NCBI RefSeq assembly: GCF_032854445.1
Contig: NC_088298.1
Coordinates: 20,671,295-20,735,294, forward strand
DNA length: 64,000 nucleotides
Source of the DNA: Liolophura sinensis
Taxonomy: Eukaryota > Mollusca > Polyplacophora > Chitonida > Chitonidae
Direction: 5' to 3'
The notes beneath the pieces are model-generated. The model saw nothing but the letters and a program-made list of their open reading frames with translations. It made no database searches and was not told the DNA's origin. Each line of letters starts with the position of its first letter. Positions within the stretch are counted from its first letter, which is position 1. The translations under genes and the position numbers were made by a program. Shown here one piece after another: positions 51,013 to 62,700 of the stretch.

Positions 51013-53452
51013 TTCAATACAAAAACAACCATCATTTTTAAGGTATCAGCATTGAAAGGCATGGAACTTGCAGATACCTTTATTTCAGATCTAGAAAAAC
51101 TTGCCTTCTGAAAGGAACAACATTGGATTCTGTGGGATACGAAAAAAATGCCAGAGGAAAATGACTTTCCCTCTGAAGCATCTGGAAAGCCTGGGACTGG
51201 ATTGTCAACATGTTTATGAGCAAAAATACATGTATGTGTATCTCTCTTGTTATGGAAGTGAAAAGAACTTAACGCACAGATTCTGTAGATGGTCTGGAAT
51301 ATAGTAGAATGATAAAGAGATTTCCTCCAAAACAAAAAGTTTGAAACATTCGAACTGATAATAGTGCAGGACGTTTGAGTCTACTATACAAACCTTACTT
51401 TTTAAACCTTGACATCTCCATAACAACATGTCTTCCAGATGTTAGCAAGAAGTTTCTAACATGTTGAATGGAATTTTCCTTAAAAAAAACACAAGCAGTT
51501 CATACCAAGGATTTTTCAGTCCATCACCAAATTACATACAAAATATCCAAAGTCACTGTAGGCACATATCTCATTGGCTGATACAAATCATAAATTGGAA
51601 TATATGCATCTGATTGGCTGATGTCCATGGAAGTCAGTGAATTGGTGTTATATGATTGGTCAAATGTTTGTGTCCATGTCATCATTCCATAAATTTTATT
51701 GGTTATTGGAAAGCTGGATGTAACATGAGCTTTGATTGGTCAGTCTTAATTCCAGAATGTAGAGCATTCCAAATCAGGAGAGATATTTTTATGTTTCTTA
51801 TTTATAATGCACATTGTTATTTTATTTTCCTGAAAATAATTGGTTTTCCAGATTATCATATCAGTGGTAAGAATACATTGCTCATGAAACGACTAATTTA
51901 CCATGCTGAGTGTAGTTCTCTCTCAGAAACTTACATTTTAACTCATTGCTTATCCTTGTGTTGCAGAATAAGATTGTACTTAGTATGAAAATTCCAGAAG
52001 TTTGCCAAGGATTTTGAATTCCAGTTGAAAAAAATTAATCGCATTATGAAAGCATATCAACATGTACAATATATGTGTGCACCATTGATACATGCACTTT
52101 TAATACCAGTATTGCATTGTATTTTTTGGTGTGTTCTAACACGTTTTTGTGGTATTTACCATCCGTTGTTGTTGACCAACAGCCTAATGGTAACCTGTGG
52201 CTATTATTATTATTATTATTATATCATTTTCTGTAAAATTATTGTTATTATTTTTTATTAGTAATACATTGATAACTTATATTGTTGTATTTTTTTACCA
52301 CTGTCGGCTGAATTTTGTGCTGAGGAATTCTTGGAGGAGAAATGGTGTAATATGAAGCTGAAAATAATGTGCTATTTCACTTTTGTTAGGCAGCATTTCC
52401 AAATGCTGCATTTGATCTCAGAATTTTATTAGAATTTACCCTACTCTTTTATTGTGTTACACTTAGAAGTTTTGTTGAGAAACTTCAGTTTTCTCCTTCA
52501 GTCAATTGCAGCTTTTATGTTTGTGTCTGTGTTCTTTTTTTTTCAGTCTTTTTCCCTGTAAGTTCATATTAACCAGAAAAAATTTCTAAATGTGTTTTTC
52601 AAGACAAATGGTTTAGTGCAGCCATTTATCTAAACACAGAAAACATTAATATTATACTATTTCCCGATATTATGTTTAAATAATAAAATTAAAGATAAGT
52701 TAAAGTAAAAAGAACCATTGAATCTGATACAAGGATCAGTTGATTAAAAAAAGTGTCGATTTATTTAAATTTTTAGCATACCATAGGTATAGGCTGTAAC
52801 CATAGTTAAATTTTTATGTATTAATTTTACCTTAATTGATATTAATTTGTATTGCATCATTCCTCATTACCCAAACCATACTGGGAATAGCATTTCTTGG
52901 TCAGATTACTGCCATTTGTTTCAGGGGAGATAAATCTGTATTTTTTTTTTGTAATACTTGCCAAGACTTGAGTCTACTTCCAGTTGATTATTGTACAGGG
53001 AGATCAGATACATTATCTGTACTCTTTCGACAGATTTAGACACCTACATCGAATCCTCTGATTCAAAACTTCATCTTTTGACAGATGATTCCCCTAAACC
53101 ACATTCTGAGAAAGAAAAAAAACGTCAGTGTAGTAAGTATAAGTTGAAATGAAAGCGAAGTACCTGGAGAAGTGCCCCGTAGTACTCAGGTTGAGAGATT
53201 TACAGTGAGTATATACAAAGTGGCACTATTTGTGTGTGTGGCAACTTTGACATCTCCCAGTACATAATGGCCACGGCCGACATAAATCTGCTATTAAAAG
53301 TTTATTCAAGCCAAAGAAACAAAGGAAGATTTTCATTATTCTTGATTTGTAGTACACTATTTAGTGGCTCTAGCAGTTGACAAGAAAATGTTGCCAGATT
53401 CAGACTATGTTCATGTTAAAAAGGGGGCATTGTGGGCTCAGCTTTAAAATTC

Positions 53453-53577
53453 TAGGTCTGCCAGCAACCTGTGGATGGTCGTGGGTTTCCTAACACCAAA
53501 ATGTTGGCCGCCGTCGTATAAGTAAAATATTCTTGAGTACGGTGTAAAACACCAACCAAATAAATAAGTAAATTAAT
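53453..53577 (+). mobile_element. SINE family A, 3' half between the genes
   Basis: aggtctgccagcaacctgtg, ttggccgccgtcgtataagt, caccaaccaaataaataag. Confidence 0.88.
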
Positions 53578-55212
53578 TAAAATGCTAATCCAGTCTTTGG
53601 TGACAGAAATGCGCATGTTACTTTAATAAGTTTAATACACATTGTGTTATTAAAATTTTCCAGGATTGTGTAGTTTGCATATTTTGTCAGTTTTGCTTAC
53701 CTGGGAGGCATGGCCAATTTTTAGAGGTTGATTGATTTGGGGCGTGACAATCTTGTTACAATCACAGAATTGCCGTTATGAGCTTTAATATTGTATGAAA
53801 TTATTCTGTGCTGTTTTAATAAGATGTGAAAAATATTCTGAGAATATCAATTGCTATAACAAGAGTATTTCCAGACCAGTTTTGACAATATTTTTACTCA
53901 GAGGAAAGATATGAAGGGTATTAACATATTCAGTGCAGAGTAACCTCCCCTTGACTTGTAGTGGAGAAAACTTCATTTATATAATGGTGCAGACAATCCG
54001 TTAAAACACTATGGAGAGCCTCATTTATGCCACATTTGTAAAATAAAATAATATAAAATATCACTTGTATTGAATTTTCAATGTAAAAAAATGCAGGTGT
54101 TGTATTTTAGCATACAGGTAATACAGTACATTTTCCACTGAAGTTTTTATGGAGTCTTTTGCCAAGGTAATCACTAGTAAATGATATGTAAATGCCTTCC
54201 TCATAGCATTTTCATGTAGCCATGGCAACAGATGATATTGTGTCTTTTTTTAATCCTGTATGAATATGAATATATGGTCTCCAGACGTCATACAGATACA
54301 TGAAAAAAAAAATTTTTTTTTTTCCCATTTGTAAATGTTGTTACATTGTTATGCAAATGAACTGTTATACCAAACGCAAATTTTTGATATTTTGTGAGAA
54401 TGTTGTGTGTTAACTACTGTAATGTAACAGTCCAGAGTTTTGGGAAAAAGAGGAATCAAGAATCGCCACAAAGCTTATTCATGTTGTTCATACTGTTAAC
54501 TCAGTATTTAATTCTAATTAATTAATTTTAATTTATTTTATTTTATTTTTAAAGATCATACAAAAAAACAATGCTGGCATGGTATGCAACTGTGTTTCAA
54601 ATATGAAAGCTATTAAAATTTGAATTGAACTAAAATATGTTTATACTGGTATGAAGCCTAGCTCAGACCTCATCATATATATATTTTTTAAAACATTTGT
54701 TTTCGTTTTTTCATGTATGTATTTTATTTTTGTGCTGTTTTCCGCATTCTTTTTTTTCTGATTTATGTTTTAAATGAACAGGTATTCCAAAATTTTCCAA
54801 ACCTGATATTATTTAATCCAGATTTGTCCCGTTTCTTCTGTTTTTAACTGTTATTATTTCATGTGGTGATTTTGTTACAAGTGTCTGGTATAACAAACCC
54901 TGTGAACATATCCAGAAATGAATGCCATTCCAAAGTTGTGTATTCTTTCAGCAAATGAAGGAATTTTACAAACATCAGTATTTTGTTCTAGTTTTCCATG
55001 CATGAAAGTATTTTAGTGTTAATGATTGATCATGGTTGACTCTGTTGGTGAAGATAAAAGTTTAACAATCCTTAAGATGCTATTTCAGTCATGAGAAACA
55101 AGGTGGAAATATTAAAATGGTATGAAGGAAATCTTTTGGGCTTGGGCTATATTCAGTAGGATTTACAATAACTGAAGATTGCAAAAAAACACATAACCTT
55201 CAGCTCTTTGCC

Positions 55213-55492
55213 TGATGAATGAATGAATGCTTGGGGTTTAAAGTCGTACTTAACAATTTTTCAGTCATATAATGAGAAGGAGTCATTGATTATGTCTTCT
55301 TGTGGCAGGGCCCGTCCATGCAATCACTGAAGCACCATGGCTAAGTCACCACGCACCACACCCAACCCCGTCACATCATACTGACACCTGGCCAATCAGT
55401 CATATTTCCTTGCTCTAACCTTTCAAAGCTAAGCAGCAAGGGAGGCAGCAACATGTACCATTACTTAAATCTTTGGTATGACCCCGAGGACG
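55213..55492 (-). mobile_element. SINE family B variant between the genes
   Basis: gaatgaatgcttggggttta, tgtcttcttgtggcagggcc and aagcagcaagggaggcagca match the 41636-42030 copy in order. Confidence 0.85.
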
Positions 55493-55526
55493 TGATAATA
55501 TTTCTTATGTGGACTTGAATTAGGCA

Positions 55527-55685
55527 GGTATTACCTCTAGTAAGGCAGTTAGCCTGGAATCATGCCTAGAACCTTTGTGACTGTCTGTAACAGTTTAGCG
55601 ATGTCATGGTATTACCTGTAGTAAGGCAGTTAGCCTAGAATCACGCCTAGAACCTTTGTGACTGTCCTTTGGGAGGTCTCACCAG
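55527..55685. repeat. 82-bp direct repeat, two copies
   Basis: Units start ggtattacctctagtaagg (55527) and ggtattacctgtagtaagg (55609) and share cctagaacctttgtgactgtc-like ends with few differences. Confidence 0.85.
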
Positions 55686-55867
55686 GCAAACATGGAAATC
55701 ACTGAAAACCGAAGTTTTCATTTCGTAATCCAAATCCTACAAAACAGGTGAGGAGGCTAAGCCTAAACAATCTTACGTGCGTCTCACAGGCTCCAAAGGT
55801 CAAGCGTGTCTGGTAGCGTCAGTGATGTAAACCGATAGGTACAGAACGACGCATGTGCTGTATGGAT

Positions 55868-56084
55868 TTATATATTTATTTGATTGGTGTTTTACGCGGT
55901 ACTCAAGAATATTTCACTTATTCGACGGTGGCCAGCATTATGGTGGGAGGAAACCTGGGCAGAACCCGTTGGAATTACACGACCATCCACAGGTTGCTGA
56001 CAGACCTTCCCACGTCCCACGTACAGCTGCAAAGGAAGCCAGCATGATCTGGAGCTGAACTCACAGCGGCTGCATTGGTGAGAA
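55868..56084 (-). mobile_element. SINE family A, long copy between the genes
   Basis: ttatttgattggtgttttac through ggccagcattatggtgggag to cagcggctgcattggtgaga. Confidence 0.92.
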
Positions 56085-56469
56085 CAAGCTGTAAGGAGCA
56101 TGAAGAATGTAGAGTGGGGATGTGGAGCCACCAGAAGTATTTGTTCAGTGGTTCAAAATCCATGACAGGCTAGTAAATCATTAATGCTTGTATAGAAAAT
56201 TTATGGTTTATCAGTACCTATGAGTAGAACAAAATTTGTAGAATGAATAACTACAATTTTAAATTAGGTGAAAAATGATCTTTTTTCATTTAGAAAGCAA
56301 TATTTTTATTTCCAAACTATACAATACAGACTTCTCTGTACAATTTTAAATCACTGCTGAAAGTCTGAATTCTCTCCCCCCCCCATCTCCCCCTGGCATG
56401 GTGTGAACAAGATGCAGTTATAGATGAAATGCAGTTATGTGCATGAAACTGAAAAAATCTTAAGCCTTA

Positions 56470-56715
56470 AGTCCAACGCACATGCACAACATTTGTTGTC
56501 GAAAATGAAATTTCTTGATCCAGACGATTAAAAATCCTTGAAATCTACTCAGGTACAAGAAAAGACAAGAATTCCTGAATCTGGAACATATGATCCAAAG
56601 ATTCAGGTCGTTTAATTCCAAGCAAAAAAAAACATAACCGATATTCCGGATCATTCCACACCAGGATCTGCAAATCCGAGTTTCGACAACAAATGTTGTC
56701 CACGTGCGCTGGGCT
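56470..56715. mobile_element. 246-bp MITE with 35-bp terminal inverted repeats
   Basis: The left end 56470-56504 (agtccaacgcacatgcacaa, then catttgttgtcgaaa) is matched, reverse-complemented, by 56681-56715 with only a few differences. The inside has no coding capacity. Non-autonomous DNA transposon; the superfamily cannot be assigned from the ends alone. Confidence 0.85.
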
Positions 56716-57017
56716 CTAGAACTGTACACAAGATGGAAAGAGATTGGACTTCAGGTAACTTAAACAATCCACACGACTTCATTTACACACTCCAAAAAAT
56801 AACAGTAATAATAATAATTTTCAAACATCATAAAATTAATCACTATGATACATTTTAACCCCCCCCCCCCACCCATGTGCCTTTTCATTAGATGAAAAAA
56901 AAGAAAAAATAAACAGGCTTGCATGCATAATAATAATAATAATAATAATAAATACATGAACATATGGATTTAATTATTCATATTTTCATACTTGCACTTT
57001 GGTTTTTGGTTCCATAT

Positions 57018-57151
57018 CAGGACCCACTTGTACCAAACCCACTTAACGTTACAGGGATGTAACGGCCATGGCAACGCAATGCTTCTATTACTGATTGTCG
57101 TAGTAGTTACGTGCCCGTAACGATATGACAACTTCGTACAAGCGGGCCCTG
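57018..57151. mobile_element. 134-bp TIR element between the genes
   Basis: The left end caggacccacttgtaccaa pairs with the right end, cagggcccgcttgtacgaa on the minus strand. The interior also has cgttacaggg/gtaacg self-complementarity. Confidence 0.75.
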
Positions 57152-57254
57152 CTGTATATAACTACATAAGTACCAGATGTATGTATATTTAATATACTGT
57201 GGGTGAACCAAGGGTATTACATGTACCTTATCAAATGACCTTAAATGACCTTCA

Positions 57255-57470
57255 TCCATGACTAAGTTGCTTATTTTTCCACATTCTGGGAGTTCTACTG
57301 ATTTTAGAAAGGAGCTTTGAGAGGTGTTTGGAAGGTAGGATGATATCCTGCTGGGAAAATATAAATTTTAGCACCTAAAGTAATATCTCATGACATTTAT
57401 TTGCCTCCAAAAATGCTCTTTTGTGGTTGAATTTTTAGGTCATTTAGGGTATGTATTTAAAATATATAGA
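57255..57470. repeat. Dispersed repeat D, copy between the genes
   Basis: ctactgattttagaaaggag, ggatgatatcctgctgggaa, ttaggtcatttagggtatg; see 38590-38785. Confidence 0.75.
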
Positions 57471-57814
57471 TTTCTTCAGGCATTAGTCTTTAAAATTTTT
57501 CAGAGAAAATGAGCCGGACATCTTTGGTCATGAAGGATAAAACTAAAAATCTGACAACACTTCTTACTTTTTACAAGCATCCAATTTTAGCGAAAGAAAG
57601 TACAAGATCTATCTATAGGCTTTATTTTATGTATTTATTTTACTTTCGAGTTTACCAGTAAGATCATATGCCAGGATTTTTCACTTATGGGACAGCCATC
57701 AGGTTAAAGTGTGGAAAAAAAAAACTTCAGGTTAAAATATAGCACTGTACCTTTCAGCTCTCAATCCTCCAGAAAATCTGCAGCCAAACCAAATTCTAAT
57801 GATCCAAAAAAGCT

Positions 57815-58045
57815 TGTGTGATTGGAATTTGTGATCTCATTGGTCAGGGCTAGATTAGACCCTGTGATCTCATTGGTGAGACGACTGGTTAGAATCTTAT
57901 TGGTTAATGGCTACAGCAATGCCTGGGATCCCATTGGTCAAGAGCTACATGAGAACCTGCAATCTCATTGGTTAATGGCTAAAGCAGAGCCTGGGATCCC
58001 ATTGGTCAAGGGCTAGCTTAGAGCCTGCAATCCAATCATTCAAAT
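57815..58045. repeat. Approximately 36-bp repeat rich in ATTGG boxes
   Basis: Five to six units of the type gatctcattggtcagggcta / gcctgggatcccattggtc. Each carries an inverted CCAAT motif. It lies between the two genes. Confidence 0.85.
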
Positions 58046-59617
58046 GTTAACTTGCAGTGGTAAGATTAAAGCTAAGGATTAAAGGGATACAAAATCGATG
58101 CTGATTGGCTGACATTGGAGATAGGGTTTCCTGGGTCATGCTTGAATGAATGTGCCATACCTAAAATTCAGCTTAGGCAAGGCTTAGCCAGGTCTTACCT
58201 ATTTCTCACACTAACAACTCAGAATCGATCCTGTATCCTTTAAATGAACTTTGATTTACTAATTTTAAAACACATGTTAACAACAGTAACACTTCCAAAT
58301 ATGAATCCCTCTTGTGAGAAATTAGGTCTAAGGCATGACTACAATAAAGTAAAGACGAGGTAAAAACTGGCATGCAGGTACTTCTTGTGGAGTTCTCGAA
58401 CCTCTACAAAATGCATGTTAAAACAAAACTTATGACTCTCTTAAAAATAAAGTGACATCCACATGTAACGTATACAAAGTACCACAAATTGGAAAAGAGA
58501 AAAACCATACCTTAAAGCTCCTCAAGCTTGAATCAAAATGCAGTGGTACCAGTTAGCAAAGACATGACTACACGGACATGGAAACCAATCCAAGGGAAGC
58601 AACTGTGTCAGCGCTTGAGCAAACCAGTGTTTAAAAGATTGTATACATACAGTAGGCTTGTAAGCTTGTAAGCTTGTTAAAACTGTGTGGCCTTTTAGCA
58701 AAAATCCTACATCAAATCTATACAGAAAGTAGGTTGGTTGGCAGACACTCAAAATTTAGGGTTGTAAGTTAATTAAAGGTCCTGTGTTGTTAGTCCGTAT
58801 GAGAACACTGATTACTAAAATGTACACTGATCAGTGATCAGTGATTGGTGAGAAGGAGACTTGATCTGAACATCTGCAGAGTCTGAGCACGACTTTGTTC
58901 AAGTTTGTAAAATTATGCCAATCCAAACAGCGCTTGCAAAACAACGTGCCCGTCTCTCACCTATCACATCTGTGTGTCACACTTTGCGTTGTCTTCTTTG
59001 CACTCAGGCTGCAAGTTAAAATAACTGAACGTATGACCAACCCACAGACAGACAGATCAAGCTGTTTTGTCACAGCTTAAAAGCAGTGAAAACAGGCACA
59101 GAAAAGCTAATGCTGTTAAACAATGACTTCCAGGATAGATAGCAAATACATCTCAATTATCAACAGCTGCACATCGTCATTGTTGTCAAATGAAAGACGA
59201 TTAGCAAAACTGGCAGTTGTCAAGGACAAACCAATCAGTACAAACTGCTATTCTGGAATTTGACTTGTTATCTTTTGCAACAATTCACACATAAATATAA
59301 CATTAAGACCAATTAAATTGATGATGATAATCTCCAGCTTGCAGTAATGAATATCAACATTTAACTGAATATGGATTGATGCATCATGCATTTTCCTTCC
59401 CCTAAAAAAAATAATAGTAATAAAATATTTCCTCCCACTGAGAAAACTCATCGATATTAAACCTAAAAGATGTTCCTAAAACTGTGTGAATACATGAACA
59501 TGACACATAAAACAATAATTTATATGTAACCACTGATTGATAGAAGACTTCGCCTAAGGGAGACCACTGTGTTGCCCTGATCCTCCATCTGCTCTTTTAA
59601 TAACAGGTTTCTGAATG

Positions 59618-59718
59618 TTACAAAATGATTTGGTTTTTGTAGCTCCTGTTGAGATCTTTACGTGGCAGGACTATGGAGTTCAAGACTATGATTTCTCTCG
59701 GAACATTGACTTGAGATC
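59618..59718 (-). CDS. GMPPA: GMPPA terminal exon
   Basis: Encodes [20 protein letters not shown], then [12 protein letters not shown] and stop (59618-59620), matching the human end [23 protein letters not shown]. Acceptor caacaacaacgttgcag-like (minus strand ...gttgcag), joining in phase 1. The gene converges on the MAP3K; about 9.7 kb separate the two stop codons. Confidence 0.95.
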
Positions 59719-62700
59719 CTGCAACAACAACAAGAAAAAATATACAGCATTTCATATCATACATAATTATACCAAATGACTGGTCAAGTGTTGCAAGATT
59801 TATTTTAGTTCCAGTTCACAAAAATCTGGACATTGTCTAATCCCATCCTCGTCGCCAGATGTAATATTTATGAAAAGATTTCACACAACAGCTGTTTGTA
59901 TATGATGGACTAGTATAATCTCACACACACAATATGGCGGACTCCTCGCTCCTCGTATATTACCCATAATGCCTCGAAGGGGAGAGATTATTTACTTTAG
60001 ACATCGTTCATACAGGCAGATTTAAGCGGGTTTAAATGTGAACGTAGCTTTAAGCCAGTTTGACCCTTTTGTTGTTCATGTGAACGCAAAGCACTGGTGG
60101 TTAATCTGATGTATTTGCCCTTGCTACCAACATGGCTTTAAGTTGGTTTTCAGCATTTGATCCGTGCCGTGTGAACGACAACTGGTTCAAATGCCCCAGG
60201 TGCGCACTTTAGGACAATGTTACTATTACCGAACCAGCTTAAATATGATTGTGTGAATGAATAAATTGCTGAACTGTCTTAAAAACCAAACAGTCGTGTG
60301 AACGCACTCATTTTCACGACTGGTTTCCATTTAAACTGGTTTAGATTTCATCTGAATTAAACTGTGGCCGTGTGAGCCTGCTAAAATTATTTATTTATCT
60401 GATTGGTGTTTACGGTGTACTCAAGAATGTATTACTTTTTAAGATGGTAGCTATCATTATGGTTGGAGGAAACGGAGCAGAACCCGGTGGAAACCCACGA
60501 CCATCCAAAGGTTGCTGGCAGAGGAAGCCAGCATAAGGTGGACTTGAACTCACAACGACTGCATTGATGAGAGGCTCCTGGGTCCATGCGCCATGCTTGC
60601 ACGCTAATGACCTCAGCCACCTCAGCCAGTGAATGTGGTATAATATCAAGTATATATTACCATATATAGTAAACTGAACTGTTCTATCCAAACATGCACA
60701 AACATAGATTCACTGATTACTGGTATTTGATATAATATAATGACAGTTTCACTGATACAAAAATGAATTAAAACAATTAACAGAGCAGATTTGCAAAAAA
60801 CAAAATAAGTGTAACTCTAAATACTGAAGTCATTTTTTAATATTCTATATTTCAATACACTATGCTGTTAGCATCTAGTGTAACAAAACTGAATATCGAA
60901 AAATGACAAAAATAATATTCAGGATTTATTTCTAATAACATGTCAGTTTGCTTCAATGGTGTAGAGAACCCGTGAGGAAACCATCAGCTTTTGGTGACAA
61001 ACTTTCTCATGAGATGCAGAGATTTTTACTCTCCAAATGAGCCCATTGTTGGAAGAGAAGTGATCGAAGCACTTACTGCCGCTAAGGTCCCGAGAACAGT
61101 TTAGACCTGAGAATTTGGAAAGTTTTGGGTCCAAGGCTGGGATTGAACCCTGACTTCATGTTTCTGATGAATCAAAGACATGCACCTCAACCATGTGCTT
61201 CTTTTAAGGAAAATCATTCTTTTCAATGAGTTTAACACAAAATGTCTGTGATCTGCCTTCCGATTTTGAGATCCATAGGGTGGACTGCCACAAGCTGGGT
61301 TTGAACTCTACACCTCACAGCAGCTTACCTATAACAGTTATTGATGGGTTAAGTCGGCCATCATCAGTGAACAGTTCAGGGATCTCCAGCTTAGCGAAGG
61401 GCTTGTTAGGGTTTGGGTCATTTGGTGTGCCCTCCACACGAGTCCACACTCCAACAACACTGTTCCATCCCACAATGCTGTGCAAAACACAGCAATGGTC
61501 CTAAACACAGAGTGCAGAAAAGAATATTTATGTTTGATTTTTGTCCGTTTTTATCACTTCATCAATGTAACCAGATACTTATGCTCAAATTTCTGAGACT
61601 GCTTCCACATGTTTCAAATGATTACTGCAGAGAAAATTTATAAAAATAAATAGTATGCACAAAGGAACAAAAGTACAATGTGGAGAAAAGAACATCTATG
61701 TTTGTTTACCTTTCATAACTTTACCCTAATTGTTCTAATTTTTGGGACAGATATATAAGAGGTGCTGAAAGCAGAATATTACATTTCTTTCCTAGCTTTT
61801 TAGAAAAGTAAAGGCATGAGTATGTTGTTCATTAGATCAACATACTGGTCTATGGTTTATATTAAATCATGTGAGAAAAAAGAAACTAAATATTCCTGCT
61901 ACAGCTACATGTATATTGGCTAAGAAGAGCAGACCAGGTGTCCCCAAAATGTGAAGAAATGGGGTATTCACTCACTTCTTATTTCTATAAAAAAAAAATT
62001 ATGCCTTAAAAGAGAATAGACATCACTTTCACAAAACTTTGTAAATAGAAATTTCAATAAATCTTCAGAGGAAATAATTTTATCAAAACACCGTAACAGC
62101 AGAAGGCCACAAGGAGAATTAAGCTTAATCTGTAAATCGACGCTAATTTTATGGAATTTTTTCAGCCGATAATAACCATGCTGAAAGAGCTTTAGTACCG
62201 GATGCTGATTAGTTGTTAAAACCATGTAATTTAGTTATAATATGTGATCTACTGTAAATCGCATCCCACTAAAGGTGATTTTTCACCCATCTAGTACAGC
62301 ATTGTGATTAACTGGTTACTTTTTTAACTAGATTCCAAGACATTTTTTTGGTCATTTACGTATTGAAAGCTTGATATAGCAGGTTCTGTGATGGTGGATC
62401 CTGGACTCGACACTCACCTGCAAAGTGGCGCCCTCCAAGACGATGGATTCTCGCACTCGAACCCCAGCTCCCACCACAACATTTTTACCGATCGTTACAT
62501 TAGGGCCGAGCTATTGGACAAGATCACATAAATTACAGTTTCTGATGTCCTCACAATACCAACACGAATTAGAGAAGTTTAAGACTCGATGACTTACTGC
62601 TTAGTCAGGTATTATTTAATGAGACAAAACATTTTCATAGAGTAAGAAAGCATTGAAAGAGAACTTTGGGATAAAAATAATAAAGTACTGTATTTGATCT

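Larger units (their letters stand above)
49906..59617. other. Convergent 3' region between MAP3K and GMPPA
   Basis: Probably includes a long MAP3K 3' UTR; an AATAAA at 52682-52687 is a possible polyadenylation signal. Otherwise direct repeats, two SINE A copies, one SINE B, two TIR elements and the ATTGG repeat. No additional coding exon recognised on either strand. Confidence 0.55.

Noticed and set aside
60410-60691. Minus-strand open frame of 93 codons near the GMPPA end
   Set aside because: It is translation of a SINE family A copy.
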